Counted from the first letter of the stretch, positions 28,801-41,999 are shown. The stretch: DNA of 64,000 nt from Euwallacea fornicatus (GCF_040115645.1 NW_027096055.1:248001-312000), one strand, 5' to 3'. Notes: generated from the sequence alone by a model not told the origin. Translations and numbers: made by a program.

Positions 28801-30612
28801 TGTTGAATTTCCAAGAAAAATAGTACTTTATGTGCTCAAACACACAACTTTTGTGACTTTTCCAATTTTGAAGCTCGATAACTTTGGCAAATGACGACCA
28901 AATTTGTTAAACAAAGTGTCAAATTAATCAGCTCGACGAGATCTTTAAAATGACACAACAATTCATGATTGCATCTTGTTGAATTTCCAAGAAAAATAGT
29001 AATATATGTGCTCAAACACACAACTTTTGTGACTTTTCAAACTTTGAAGCTCGATAACTTTGGCAAATGTGGACCAAATTTGTTAACCAAAGTGTCAAAT
29101 TAATCAGCTCGACGAGATCTTTAAAATGACACAACAATTCATGATTGCATCTTGTTGAATTTCCAAGAAAAATAGTAATATATGTGCTCAAACACACAAC
29201 TTTTGTGACTTTTCAAACTTTGAAGCTCGATAACTTTGGCAAATGTGCACCAAATTTGTTAACCAAAGTGTCAAATTAATCAGCTCGACGAGATCTTTAA
29301 AATGACACAACAATTCATGATTGCATCTTGTTGAATTTCCAAGAAAAATAGTAATATATGTGCTCAAACACACAACTTTTGTGACTTTTCAAACTTTGAA
29401 GCTCGATAACTTTGGCAAATGTGCACCAAATTTGTTAACCAAAGTGTCAAATTAATCAGCTCGACGAGATCTTTAAAATGACACAACAATTCATGATTGC
29501 ATCTTGTTCAATTTCCAAGAAAAATAGTACTTTATGTGCTCAAACACACAACTTTTGTGACTTTTCAAAATTTGAAGCTCGATAACTTTGGCAAATGTGG
29601 ACCAAATTTGTTAACCAAAGTGTCAAATTAATCAGCTCGACGAGATCTTTAAAATGACACAACAATTCATGATTGCATCTTGTTGAATTTCCAAGAAAAA
29701 TAGTACTATATGTGCTCAAACACACAACTTTTGTGACTTTTCACACTTTGAACCTCGATAGCTTCGGCAAATGAAGACCAAATTTGTTAAACAAAGTGTC
29801 AAATTAATCAGCTCGATGAGATCTTTAAAATGACACAACAATTCATGATTGCATCTTGTTGAATTTCCAAGAAAAATAGTACTTTATGTGCTCAAACACA
29901 CAACTTTTGTGACTTTTCAAAATTTGAAGCTCGATAACTTTGGCAAATATGGACCAAATTTGTTAACCAAAGTGTCAAATTAATCAGCTCGACGAGATTT
30001 TGAAGATGTCACAACACATCATGATTACATCTTGTTGAACTTCCAGGAAAAATAGTACTTTATGTGCTCAAACACACAACTTTTGTGACTTTTCAAACTT
30101 TGAAGCTCGATAACTTTGGCAAATGTGGACCAAATTTGTTAAACAGAGTGTCAAATTAATCAGCTCGACGAGATCTTTAAAATGACACAACAATTCATGA
30201 TTGCATCTTGTTGAATTTCCAAGAAAAATAGTACTTTATGTGCTCAAACACACAACTTTTGTGACTTTTCAAACTTTGAAGCTCGATAACTTTGGCAAAT
30301 GTGGACCAAATTTGTTAACCAAAGTGTCAAATTAATCAGCTCGACGAGATTTTGAAGATGTCACAACACATCATGATTACATCTTGTTGAACTTCCAGGA
30401 AAAATAGTACTTTATGTGCTCAAACACACAACTTTTGTGACTTTTCAAACTTTGAAGCTCGATAACTTTGGCAAATGTGGACCAAATTTGTTAAACAAAG
30501 TGTCAAATTAATCAGCTCGACGAGATCTTTAAAATGACACAACAATTCATGATTGCATCTTGTTCAATTTCCAAGAAAAATAGTACTTTATGTGCTCAAA
30601 CACACAACTTTT
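22808..30612 (+). repeat. 21-monomer higher-order repeat, tandem
   Basis: Bases 22808-26916 match 26504-30612 at an offset of 3696 = 21 x 176. Each unit is a 10-monomer plus an 11-monomer subunit; the 11-mer has one extra copy of a TGTGCACC-type monomer (25492-25667 and 29188-29363). The rare variant AAACAGAGTG occurs at 24511, 26447, 28207 and 30143, spaced 11, 10 and 11 monomers. The rare change CTTTTTTGAC (for CTTTTGTGAC) is at 23221 and 26917, and its absence at 30613 ends the match. Confidence 0.82.
26487..29332 (+). repeat. Block recurring 28 kb away (54821-57666)
   Basis: Matches 54821-57666, which lies on the other side of the retrotransposon. The offset of 28334 equals 152 x 176 plus the 1582-bp insertion. 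Shared rare variants are CTTTTTTGAC (26917/55251), AAACAGAGTG (28207/56541) and TGAGGACC. Boundaries are 26486 A/54820 C and 29333 G/57667 C. This shows dispersal or long-range exchange of blocks, not only duplication next door. Confidence 0.75.
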
Positions 30613-31903
30613 GTGACTTTTCCAATTTTGAAGCTCGATAACTTTGGCAAATGAAGACCAAATTTGTTAAACAAAGTGTCAAATTAATCAGCTCGACGAG
30701 ATCTTTAAAATGACACAACAATTCATGATTGCATCTTGTTGAATTTCCAAGAAAAATAGTACTTTATGTGCTCAAACACACAACTTTTGTGACTTTTCCA
30801 ATTTTGAAGCTCGATAACTTTGGCAAATGACGACCAAATTTGTTAAACAAAGTGTCAAATTAATCAGCTCGACGAGATCTTTAAAATGACACAACAATTC
30901 ATGATTGCATCTTGTTGAATTTCCAAGAAAAATAGTAATATATGTGCTCAAACACACAACTTTTGTGACTTTTCAAACTTTGAAGCTCGATAACTTTGGC
31001 AAATGTGGACCAAATTTGTTAACCAAAGTGTCAAATTAATCAGCTCGACGAGATCTTTAAAATGACACAACAATTCATGATTGCATCTTGTTGAATTTCC
31101 AAGAAAAATAGTAATATATGTGCTCAAACACACAACTTTTGTGACTTTTCAAACTTTGAAGCTCGATAACTTTGGCAAATGTGCACCAAATTTGTTAACC
31201 AAAGTGTCAAATTAATCAGCTCGACGAGATCTTTAAAATGACACAACAATTCATGATTGCATCTTGTTCAATTTCCAAGAAAAATAGTACTTTATGTGCT
31301 CAAACACACAACTTTTGTGACTTTTCAAAATTTGAAGCTCGATAACTTTGGCAAATGTGGACCAAATTTGTTAACCAAAGTGTCAAATTAATCAGCTCGA
31401 CGAGATCTTTAAAATGACACAACAATTCATGATTGCATCTTGTTGAATTTCCAAGAAAAATAGTACTATATGTGCTCAAACACACAACTTTTGTGACTTT
31501 TCACACTTTGAACCTCGATAGCTTCGGCAAATGAAGACCAAATTTGTTAAACAAAGTGTCAAATTAATCAGCTCGATGAGATCTTTAAAATGACACAACA
31601 ATTCATGATTGCATCTTGTTGAATTTCCAAGAAAAATAGTACTTTATGTGCTCAAACATACAACTTTTGTGACTTTTCAAAATTTGAAGCTCGATAACTT
31701 TGGCAAATATGGACCAAATTTGTTAACCAAAGTGTCAAATTAATCAGCTCGACGAGATCTTTAAAATGACACAACACATCATTATTACATCTTGTTGAAT
31801 TTCCAAGAAAAATAGTACTTTATGTGCTCAAACACACAACTTTTGTGACTTTTCAAACTTTGAAGCTCGATAACTTTGGCAAATGTGGACCAAATTTGTT
31901 AAC

Positions 31904-34900
31904 CAAAGTGTCAAATTAATCAGCTCGACGAGATCTTTAAAATGACACAACAATTCATGATTGCATCTTGTTGAATTTCCAAGAAAAATAGTACTTTATG
32001 TGCTCAAACACACAACTTTTGTGACTTTTCAAAATTTGAAGCTCGATAACTTTGGCAAATATGGACCAAATTTGTTAACCAAAGTGTCAAATTAATCAGC
32101 TCGACGAGATTTTGAAGATGTCACAACACATCATGATTACATCTTGTTGAACTTCCAGGAAAAATAGTACTTTATGTGCTCAAACACACAACTTTTGTGA
32201 CTTTTCAAACTTTGAAGCTCGATAACTTTGGCAAATGTGGACCAAATTTGTTAAACAAAGTGTCAAATTAATCAGCTCGACGAGATCTTTAAAATGACAC
32301 AACAATTCATGATTGCATCTTGTTGAATTTCCAAGAAAAATAGTACTTTATGTGCTCAAACACACAACTTTTGTGACTTTTCAAACTTTGAAGCTCGATA
32401 ACTTTGGCAAATGTGGACCAAATTTGTTAAACAAAGTGTCAAATTATTCAGCTCGACGAGATCTTTAAAATGACACAACAATTCATGATTGCATCTTGTT
32501 GAATTTCCAAGAAAAATAGTACTATATGTGCTCAAACACACAACTTTTGTGACTTTTCACACTTTGAACCTCGATAGCTTCGGCAAATGAAGACCAAATT
32601 TGTTAAACAAAGTGTCAAATTAATCAGCTCGATGAGATCTTTAAAATGACACAACAATTCATGATTGCATCTTGTTGAATTTCCAAGAAAAATAGTACTT
32701 TATGTGCTCAAACACACAACTTTTGTGACTTTTCAAAATTTGAAGCTCGATAACTTTGGCAAATATGGACCAAATTTGTTAACCAAAGTGTCAAATTAAT
32801 CAGCTCGACGAGATTTTGAAGATGTCACAACACATCATGATTACATCTTGTTGAACTTCCAGGAAAAATAGTACTTTATGTGCTCAAACACACAACTTTT
32901 GTGACTTTTCAAACTTTGAAGCTCGATAACTTTGGCAAATGTGGACCAAATTTGTTAAACAAAGTGTCAAATTAATCAGCTCGACGAGATCTTTAAAATG
33001 ACACAACAATTCATGATTGCATCTTGTTGAATTTCCAAGAAAAATAGTACTTTATGTGCTCAAACACACAACTTTTGTGACTTTTCAAACTTTGAAGCTC
33101 GATAACTTTGGCAAATGTGGACCAAATTTGTTAACCACAGTGTCAAATTAATCAGCTCGACGAGATTTTGAAGATGTCACAACACATCATGATTACATCT
33201 TGTTGAACTTCCAGGAAAAATAGTACTTTATGTGCTCAAACACACAACTTTTGTGACTTTTCAAACTTTGAAGCTCGATAACTTTGGCAAATGTGGACCA
33301 AATTTGTTAAACAAAGTGTCAAATTAATCAGCTCGACGAGATCTTTAAAATGACACAACAATTCATGATTGCATCTTGTTGAATTTCCAAGAAAAATAGT
33401 ACTTTATGTGCTCAAACACACAACTTTTGTGACTTTTCCAATTTTGAAGCTCGATAACTTTGGCAAATGACGACCAAATTTGTTAAACAAAGTGTCAAAT
33501 TAATCAGCTCGACGAGATCTTTAAAATGACACAACAATTCATGATTGCATCTTGTTGAATTTCCAAGAAAAATAGTAATATATGTGCTCAAACACACAAC
33601 TTTTGTGACTTTTCAAACTTTGAAGCTCGATAACTTTGGCAAATGTGGACCAAATTTGTTAACCAAAGTGTCAAATTAATCAGCTCGACGAGATCTTTAA
33701 AATGACACAACAATTCATGATTGCATCTTGTTGAATTTCCAAGAAAAATAGTAATATATGTGCTCAAACACACAACTTTTGTGACTTTTCAAACTTTGAA
33801 GCTCGATAACTTCGGCAAATGTGGACCAAATTTCTTAAACAAAGTGTCAAATTAATCACCTCGACGAGATTTTGAAGATGTCACAACACATCATGATTGC
33901 ATCTTGTTGAATTTCCAAGAAAAATAGTACTTTATGTGCTCAAACACACAACTTTTGTGACTTTTCAAACTTTGAAGCTCGATAACTTTGGCAAATGTGG
34001 ACCAAATTTGTTAACCAAAGTGTCAAATTAATCAGCTCGACGAGATCTTTAAAATGACACAACACATCATTATTACATCTTGTTGAATTTCCAAGAAAAA
34101 TAGTACTATATGTGCTCAAACACACAACTTTTGTGACTTTTCAAACTTTGAAGCTCGATAACTTTGGCAAATGTGGACCAAATTTGTTAACCAAAGTGTC
34201 AAATTAATCAGCTCGACGAGATCTTTAAAATGACACAACAATTCATGATTGCATCTTGTTGAATTTCCAAGAAAAATAGTACTTTATGTGCTCAAACACA
34301 CAACTTTTGTGACTTTTCCAATTTTGAAGCTCGATAACTTTGGCAAATGACGACCAAATTTGTTAAACAAAGTGTCAAATTAATCAGCTCGACGAGATCT
34401 TTAAAATGACACAACAATTCATGATTGCATCTTGTTGAATTTCCAAGAAAAATAGTAATATATGTGCTCAAACACACAACTTTTGTGACTTTTCAAACTT
34501 TGAAGCTCGATAACTTTGGCAAATGAAGACCAAATTTGTTAAACAAAGTGTCAAATTAATCAGCTCGACGAGATCTTTAAAATGACACAACAATTCATGA
34601 TTGCATCTTGTTGAATTTCCAAGAAAAATAGTACTTTATGTGCTCAAACACACAACTTTTGTGACTTTTCAAAATTTGAAGCTCGATAACTTTGGCAAAT
34701 ATGGACCAAATTTGTTAACCAAAGTGTCAAATTAATCAGCTCGACGAGATTTTGAAGATGTCACAACACATCATGATTACATCTTGTTGAACTTCCAGGA
34801 AAAATAGTACTTTATGTGCTCAAACACACAACTTTTGTGACTTTTCAAACTTTGAAGCTCGATAACTTTGGCAAATGTGGACCAAATTTGTTAAACAAAG

Positions 34901-37165
34901 TGTCAAATTAATCAGCTCGACGAGATCTTTAAAATGACACAACAATTCATGATTGCATCTTGTTGAATTTCCAAGAAAAATAGTACTTTATGTGCTCAAA
35001 CACACAACTTTTGTGACTTTTCAAACTTTGAAGCTCGATAACTTTGGCAAATGTGGACCAAATTTGTTAAACAAAGTGTCAAATTATTCAGCTCGACGAG
35101 ATCTTTAAAATGACACAACAATTCATGATTGCATCTTGTTGAATTTCCAAGAAAAATAGTACTATATGTGCTCAAACACACAACTTTTGTGACTTTTCAC
35201 ACTTTGAACCTCGATAGCTTCGGCAAATGAAGACCAAATTTGTTAAACAAAGTGTCAAATTAATCAGCTCGATGAGATCTTTAAAATGACACAACAATTC
35301 ATGATTGCATCTTGTTGAATTTCCAAGAAAAATAGTACTTTATGTGCTCAAACACACAACTTTTGTGACTTTTCAAAATTTGAAGCTCGATAACTTTGGC
35401 AAATATGGACCAAATTTGTTAACCAAAGTGTCAAATTAATCAGCTCGACGAGATTTTGAAGATGTCACAACACATCATGATTACATCTTGTTGAACTTCC
35501 AGGAAAAATAGTACTTTATGTGCTCAAACACACAACTTTTGTGACTTTTCAAACTTTGAAGCTCGATAACTTTGGCAAATGTGGACCAAATTTGTTAAAC
35601 AAAGTGTCAAATTAATCAGCTCGACGAGATCTTTAAAATGACACAACAATTCATGATTGCATCTTGTTGAATTTCCAAGAAAAATAGTACTTTATGTGCT
35701 CAAACACACAACTTTTGTGACTTTTCAAACTTTGAAGCTCGATAACTTTGGCAAATGTGGACCAAATTTGTTAACCACAGTGTCAAATTAATCAGCTCGA
35801 CGAGATTTTGAAGATGTCACAACACATCATGATTACATCTTGTTGAACTTCCAGGAAAAATAGTACTTTATGTGCTCAAACACACAACTTTTGTGACTTT
35901 TCAAACTTTGAAGCTCGATAACTTTGGCAAATGTGGACCAAATTTGTTAAACAAAGTGTCAAATTAATCAGCTCGACGAGATCTTTAAAATGACACAACA
36001 ATTCATGATTGCATCTTGTTGAATTTCCAAGAAAAATAGTACTTTATGTGCTCAAACACACAACTTTTGTGACTTTTCCAATTTTGAAGCTCGATAACTT
36101 TGGCAAATGACGACCAAATTTGTTAAACAAAGTGTCAAATTAATCAGCTCGACGAGATCTTTAAAATGACACAACAATTCATGATTGCATCTTGTTGAAT
36201 TTCCAAGAAAAATAGTAATATATGTGCTCAAACACACAACTTTTGTGACTTTTCAAACTTTGAAGCTCGATAACTTTGGCAAATGTGGACCAAATTTGTT
36301 AACCAAAGTGTCAAATTAATCAGCTCGACGAGATCTTTAAAATGACACAACAATTCATGATTGCATCTTGTTGAATTTCCAAGAAAAATAGTAATATATG
36401 TGCTCAAACACACAACTTTTGTGACTTTTCAAACTTTGAAGCTCGATAACTTCGGCAAATGTGGACCAAATTTCTTAAACAAAGTGTCAAATTAATCACC
36501 TCGACGAGATTTTGAAGATGTCACAACACATCATGATTGCATCTTGTTGAATTTCCAAGAAAAATAGTACTTTATGTGCTCAAACACACAACTTTTGTGA
36601 CTTTTCAAACTTTGAAGCTCGATAACTTTGGCAAATGTGGACCAAATTTGTTAACCAAAGTGTCAAATTAATCAGCTCGACGAGATCTTTAAAATGACAC
36701 AACACATCATTATTACATCTTGTTGAATTTCCAAGAAAAATAGTACTATATGTGCTCAAACACACAACTTTTGTGACTTTTCAAACTTTGAAGCTCGATA
36801 ACTTTGGCAAATGTGGACCAAATTTGTTAACCAAAGTGTCAAATTAATCAGCTCGACGAGATCTTTAAAATGACACAACAATTCATGATTGCATCTTGTT
36901 GAATTTCCAAGAAAAATAGTACTTTATGTGCTCAAACACACAACTTTTGTGACTTTTCCAATTTTGAAGCTCGATAACTTTGGCAAATGACGACCAAATT
37001 TGTTAAACAAAGTGTCAAATTAATCAGCTCGACGAGATCTTTAAAATGACACAACAATTCATGATTGCATCTTGTTGAATTTCCAAGAAAAATAGTAATA
37101 TATGTGCTCAAACACACAACTTTTGTGACTTTTCAAACTTTGAAGCTCGATAACTTTGGCAAATG
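31904..37165 (+). repeat. 15-monomer tandem duplication (2640 bp)
   Basis: Bases 31904-34525 match 34544-37165 at an offset of 2640 = 15 x 176. I compared the two copies line by line and saw no mismatch over about 2.62 kb. Both contain the private variant AAATTATTCAGC near 32443 and 35083. The boundaries are 31903 C/34543 A and 34526 A/37166 T. This looks like the most recent duplication in the left part, unless it is an assembly artefact. Confidence 0.88.
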
Positions 37166-40100
37166 TGGACCAAATTTGTTAACCAAAGTGTCAAATTAAT
37201 CAGCTCGACGAGATCTTTAAAATGACATAACACATCATTATTACATCTTGTTGAATTTTCAAGAAAAATAGTACTTTATGTGCTCAAACACACCACTTTT
37301 GTGACTTTTCCAATTTTGAAGCTCGATAACTTTGGCAAATGAAGACCAAATTTGTTAAACAAAGTGTCAAATTAATCAGCTCGACGAGATTTTGAAGATG
37401 TCACAACACATCATGATTGCATCTTGTTGAATTTCCAAGAAAAATAGTACTTTATGTGCTCAAACACACAACTTTTGTGACTTTTCAAACTTTGAAGCTC
37501 GATAACTTTGGCAAATGTGGACCAAATTTGTTAACCAAAGTGTCAAATTAATCAGCTCGACGAGATCTTTAAACTGACACAACAATTCATTATTGCATCT
37601 TGTTGAATTTCCAAGAAAAATAGTACTTTATGTGCTCAAACACACAACTTTTGTGACTTTTCAAACTTTGAAGCTCGATAACTTTGGCAAATGTGGACCA
37701 AATTTGTTAACCAAAGTGTCAAATTAATCAGCTCGACGAGATTTTGAAGATGTCACAACACATCATGATTACATCTTGTTGAACTTCCAGGAAAAATAGT
37801 ACTTTATGTGCTCAAACACACAACTTTTGTGACTTTTCAAACTTTGAAGCTCGATAACTTTGGCAAATGTGGACCAAATTTGTTAAACAAAGTGTCAAAT
37901 TAATCAGCTCGACGAGATCTTTAAAATGACACAACAATTCATGATTGCATCTTGTTCAATTTCCAAGAAAAATAGTACTTTATGTGCTCAAACACACAAC
38001 TTTTGTGACTTTTCCAATTTTGAAGCTCGATAACTTTGGCAAATGAAGACCAAATTTGTTAAACAAAGTGTCAAATTAATCAGCTCGACGAGATCTTTAA
38101 AATGACACAACAATTCATGATTGCATCTTGTTGAATTTCCAAGAAAAATAGTACTTTATGTGCTCAAACACACAACTTTTGTGACTTTTCCAATTTTGAA
38201 GCTCGATAACTTTGGCAAATGACGACCAAATTTGTTAAACAAAGTGTCAAATTAATCAGCTCGACGAGATCTTTAAAATGACACAACAATTCATGATTGC
38301 ATCTTGTTGAATTTCCAAGAAAAATAGTAATATATGTGCTCAAACACACAACTTTTGTGACTTTTCAAACTTTGAAGCTCGATAACTTTGGCAAATGAGG
38401 ACCAAATTTGTTAAACAAAGTGTCAAATTAATCAGCTCGACGAGATCTTTAAAATGACACAACAATTCATGATTGCATCTTGTTGAATTTCCAAGAAAAA
38501 TAGTAATATATGTGCTCAAACACACAACTTTTGTGACTTTTCAAACTTTGAAGCTCGATAACTTTGGCAAATGTGGACCAAATTTGTTAACCAAAGTGTC
38601 AAATTAATCAGCTCGACGAGATCTTTAAAATGACACAACAATTCATGATTGCATCTTGTTGAATTTCCAAGAAAAATAGTAATATATGTGCTCAAACACA
38701 CAACTTTTGTGACTTTTCAAACTTTGAAGCTCGATAACTTTGGCAAATGTGCACCAAATTTGTTAACCAAAGTGTCAAATTAATCAGCTCGACGAGATCT
38801 TTAAAATGACACAACAATTCATGATTGCATCTTGTTCAATTTCCAAGAAAAATAGTACTTTATGTGCTCAAACACACAACTTTTGTGACTTTTCAAAATT
38901 TGAAGCTCGATAACTTTGGCAAATGTGGACCAAATTTGTTAACCAAAGTGTCAAATTAATCAGCTCGACGAGATCTTTAAAATGACACAACAATTCATGA
39001 TTGCATCTTGTTGAATTTCCAAGAAAAATAGTACTATATGTGCTCAAACACACAACTTTTGTGACTTTTCACACTTTGAACCTCGATAGCTTCGGCAAAT
39101 GAAGACCAAATTTGTTAAACAAAGTGTCAAATTAATCAGCTCGATGAGATCTTTAAAATGACACAACAATTCATGATTGCATCTTGTTGAATTTCCAAGA
39201 AAAATAGTACTTTATGTGCTCAAACACACAACTTTTGTGACTTTTCAAAATTTGAAGCTCGATAACTTTGGCAAATATGGACCAAATTTGTTAACCAAAG
39301 TGTCAAATTAATCAGCTCGACGAGATTTTGAAGATGTCACAACACATCATGATTACATCTTGTTGAACTTCCAGGAAAAATAGTACTTTATGTGCTCAAA
39401 CACACAACTTTTGTGACTTTTCAAACTTTGAAGCTCGATAACTTTGGCAAATGTGGACCAAATTTGTTAAACAAAGTGTCAAATTAATCAGCTCGACGAG
39501 ATCTTTAAAATGACACAACAATTCATGATTGCATCTTGTTGAATTTCCAAGAAAAATAGTACTTTATGTGCTCAAACACACAACTTTTGTGACTTTTCAA
39601 ACTTTGAAGCTCGATAACTTTGGCAAATGTGGACCAAATTTGTTAACCAAAGTGTCAAATTAATCAGCTCGACGAGATTTTGAAGATGTCACAACACATC
39701 ATGATTACATCTTGTTGAACTTCCAGGAAAAATAGTACTTTATGTGCTCAAACACACAACTTTTGTGACTTTTCAAACTTTGAAGCTCGATAACTTTGGC
39801 AAATGTGGACCAAATTTGTTAAACAAAGTGTCAAATTAATCAGCTCGACGAGATCTTTAAAATGACACAACAATTCATGATTGCATCTTGTTGAATTTCC
39901 AAGAAAAATAGTACTTTATGTGCTCAAACACACAACTTTTGTGACTTTTCAAAATTTGAAGCTCGATAACTTTGGCAAATGTGGACCAAATTTGTTAACC
40001 AAAGTGTCAAATTAATCAGCTCGACGAGATCTTTAAAATGACACAACAATTCATGATTGCATCTTGTTGAATTTCCAAGAAAAATAGTACTATATGTGCT

Positions 40101-40435
40101 CAAACACACAACTTTTGTGACTTTTCTCACTTTGAACCTCGATAGCTTCGGCAAATGAAGACCAAATTTGTTAAACAAAGTGTCAAATTAATCAGCTCGA
40201 TGAGATCTTTAAAATGACATAACACATCATTATTACATCTTGTTGAATTTTCAAGAAAAATAGTACTTTATGTGCTCAAACACACCACTTTTGTGACTTT
40301 TCCAATTTTGAAGCTCGATAACTTTGGCAAATGAAGACCAAATTTGTTAAACAAAGTGTCAAATTAATCACCTCGACGAGATTTTGAAGATGTCACAACA
40401 CATCATGATTGCATCTTGTTGAATTTCCAAGAAAA

Positions 40436-40447
40436 ATAGTACTTTAT
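40436..40447 (+). repeat. Target-site duplication, left copy
   Basis: ATAGTACTTTAT, satellite monomer positions 133-144, immediately before the first non-satellite base. The same 12 bases recur at 42018-42029. The certain part is AGTACTTTAT (10 bp), because the first bases of the right copy could belong to the element's TA tail. Confidence 0.93.
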
Positions 40448-40449
40448 AC

Positions 40450-41886
40450 ACATACCACACAATCACGGACACTGAATACGAAGAAGCACTGACTCACATG
40501 AAAGACACAGCACCGGGGAGAGACAACATTAAAAGTAAGGTGCTGAAAAACCTAACTCCACAAACTCATGAGCTCATAAAAAAATCACTTAACGACTGCA
40601 TCGCAACTAAAACAATACCAGATACGTGGAAAGCAGGCATAATCATACCCATCCCCAAAAACGGACTGAACACCACACTAACACAAAACTACCGGCCTAT
40701 TACACTACTCCCGGTGATAAGTAAAGTTTATGAACACATATTAAAAAACAGACTACAAAAACTGATCGGACAGCACATACCAGCACACCAATTCGGATTT
40801 AAACAAAAACATTCGACTGTTCATCCCCTTTTCATACTAACCAACAACATACAAACAACACACCTCAGCGGCAGGAAATCAGCATGTTTATTCATGGATA
40901 TTAACAAAGCATTTGACAGTGTTTGGCACAAAGGTCTACTATACAAACTATACAAACTTAAAACACCAACGTACCTACTTAAAATAATAAAAAATCTACT
41001 CGAAAACAGACAATTGGAAGTACGCATTAACAACACTCTCTCCTTTCCTTTTTCTCCCGAACAAGGGCTTCCACAAGGATCGCCACTCTCCCCCCTTCTT
41101 TATAACGTCTATTGCCATGACATATACAACCACAATCGGCTAGACAAAAAGCACATCGACAAAACTGCATACATACTACAATACGCGGACGATACGGCAT
41201 TGATTGCACACGACAAAACTACCGCGAAAGCCGTAGCAAAACTACAAACACTAACGGACAACACTATGGCGTGGTTCTACAAATGGCGACTAATACCGAA
41301 CGCCACTAAAAACCAATTGATAATACCAAATTATCAAATTAAAGACAACTCACCGGCAATAATGACGGACGGTCACAGGACGGAACCAAGACACTACATA
41401 AAATATTTGGGAATAACAATAGACAATAAGCTGAAATTTACGAAACACATACAAAATGCGAGGACTGAAATTATAAAAAGGACAAAGCACTTTAGAGCAC
41501 TCACATACAAGAACAAGGGAATCAGTACCAGAACAGCAACCAAAATATATAAAGCCATTTGTAGGCCGCTGCTTGACTACGGACACATTCTCAGAGCAAA
41601 CGCTACCGACAAAACCAGAAAGCATATACAGATCACGGAACAAATAGCACTTAGACTGATCACCAAGATAAGAAATCCCTCAAACCCCTTACACAACCCA
41701 TCCAACGAACTCCTCTATGAACGGACACGGATGACAAGAATAACGGAAAGACTCAGACAATTACAGACCAAATGGAAAAACAATCCCCACAACTGGAACA
41801 TACTGAACCCACTGTGCCTAACAAGACCAAACAGACAATCCCGCTATCTTTTCCCAGCTGCCTCCTTGTTAGAACATCTAACCTAA
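40450..41886 (+). CDS. Reverse transcriptase, 5'-truncated ORF2 remnant
   Basis: RNA-directed DNA polymerase of a non-LTR retrotransposon, which copies element RNA at a nicked genomic target. The frame is open from the insertion junction to TAA at 41884-41886 (478 codons). The first ATG (40498) is internal, since 16 in-frame codons precede it and continue the family's pre-RT region. Numbering from that Met (462 aa): APGRDNI 5-11; YRPITLLPVISKVYE 65-79; QFGFKQKHST 98-107; motif A FMDINKAFD 132-140 with catalytic Asp134; motif B GLPQGSPLSP 190-199; motif C YADD 229-232 with Asp231/Asp232; KYLGITID 302-309; then a basic, helical thumb/C-terminal region with RPLLDYG 356-362. No RNase H domain follows, which fits Jockey or CR1 clades and not the I or R1-with-RNase-H type. 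There is no frameshift or internal stop. It has no promoter or natural start here, so it is probably not expressed as a functional protein. Confidence 0.95.
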   Translation, partial: TYHTITDTEYEEALTHMKDTAPGRDNIKSKVLKNLTPQTHELIKKSLNDCIATKTIPDTWKAGIIIPIPKNGLNTTLTQNYRPITLLPVISKVYEHILKNRLQKLIGQHIPAHQFGFKQKHSTVHPLFILTNNIQTTHLSGRKSACLFMDINKAFDSVWHKGLLYKLYKLKTPTYLLKIIKNLLENRQLEVRINNTLSFPFSPEQGLPQGSPLSPLLYNVYCHDIYNHNRLDKKHIDKTAYILQYADDTALIAHDKTTAKAVAKLQTLTDNTMAWFYKWRLIPNATKNQLIIPNYQIKDNSPAIMTDGHRTEPRHYIKYLGITIDNKLKFTKHIQNARTEIIKRTKHFRALTYKNKGISTRTATKIYKAICRPLLDYGHILRANATDKTRKHIQITEQIALRLITKIRNPSNPLHNPSNELLYERTRMTRITERLRQLQTKWKNNPHNWNILNPLCLTRPNRQSRYLFPAASLLEHLT

Positions 41887-41964
41887 CACCACCCTTCTTT
41901 TTATTTTCCTTTTTTTTATTGTTAATTATTACATCTCTATCAAATGTACACACACAGGCGGAAA

Positions 41965-41976
41965 GACCAATCGGTC
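41965..41976 (+). other. Small hairpin in the 3' UTR
   Basis: GACC-AATC-GGTC: a 4-bp stem with a 4-base loop. It is weak alone but sits 7 bases before a second hairpin. The motif ATCGGT of its 3' side recurs at 42003-42008. Confidence 0.45.
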
Positions 41977-41983
41977 GATAGCC

Positions 41984-41999
41984 TATTTCTTGAGAAATA
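41984..41999 (+). other. Terminal hairpin overlapping AATAAA
   Basis: TATTTC-TTGA-GAAATA: a perfect 6-bp stem with a TTGA loop, about 10 bases before the TA tail. Its 3' arm overlaps the AATAAA signal. This resembles the 3' stem-loops of CR1/L2-like retrotransposons used for template recognition. Confidence 0.6.

Larger units (their letters stand above)
1..40447. repeat. 176-bp satellite array, left part
   Basis: About 229.8 head-to-tail copies of a 176-bp AT-rich monomer. Taking base 1 (AACTTTGAAG) as the monomer start, the same start recurs at 177, 881, 4577 and every 176 bases through 7393, then, after one single-base deletion, at 7568 + 176n up to 40304. Neighbouring copies differ by substitutions only. 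Variable monomer positions are 3, 26-35 (TGTGGACC, TGACGACC, TGAAGACC, TGAGGACC, TGTGCACC or TATGGACC), 48, 66-74, 80-108, 117, 127 and 139-146. I see no gene in this stretch. The monomer length is close to a nucleosome repeat, as in many centromeric satellites; a centromeric role is inference only. I do not recognise the family from memory. Confidence 0.98.

Noticed and set aside
1..40447. CRISPR array
   Set aside because: The whole 176-bp unit is repeated without unique spacers, and the associated element is eukaryotic; no cas gene.
40498..40500. ATG at 40498 as a genuine start codon
   Set aside because: Sixteen in-frame codons upstream continue the conserved pre-RT region to the insertion junction; the element is cut at its 5' end, so this Met is internal.
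40821..41953. Minus-strand frames of 60-97 codons opposite the reverse transcriptase
   Set aside because: Shadows of the coding strand, which is A/C-rich and so leaves the reverse frames open; no motif.
41772..41981. 69-codon plus-strand frame at the end of the retrotransposon
   Set aside because: Overlaps the reverse transcriptase C-terminus in another frame and runs into the T-rich 3' UTR; no recognisable domain.
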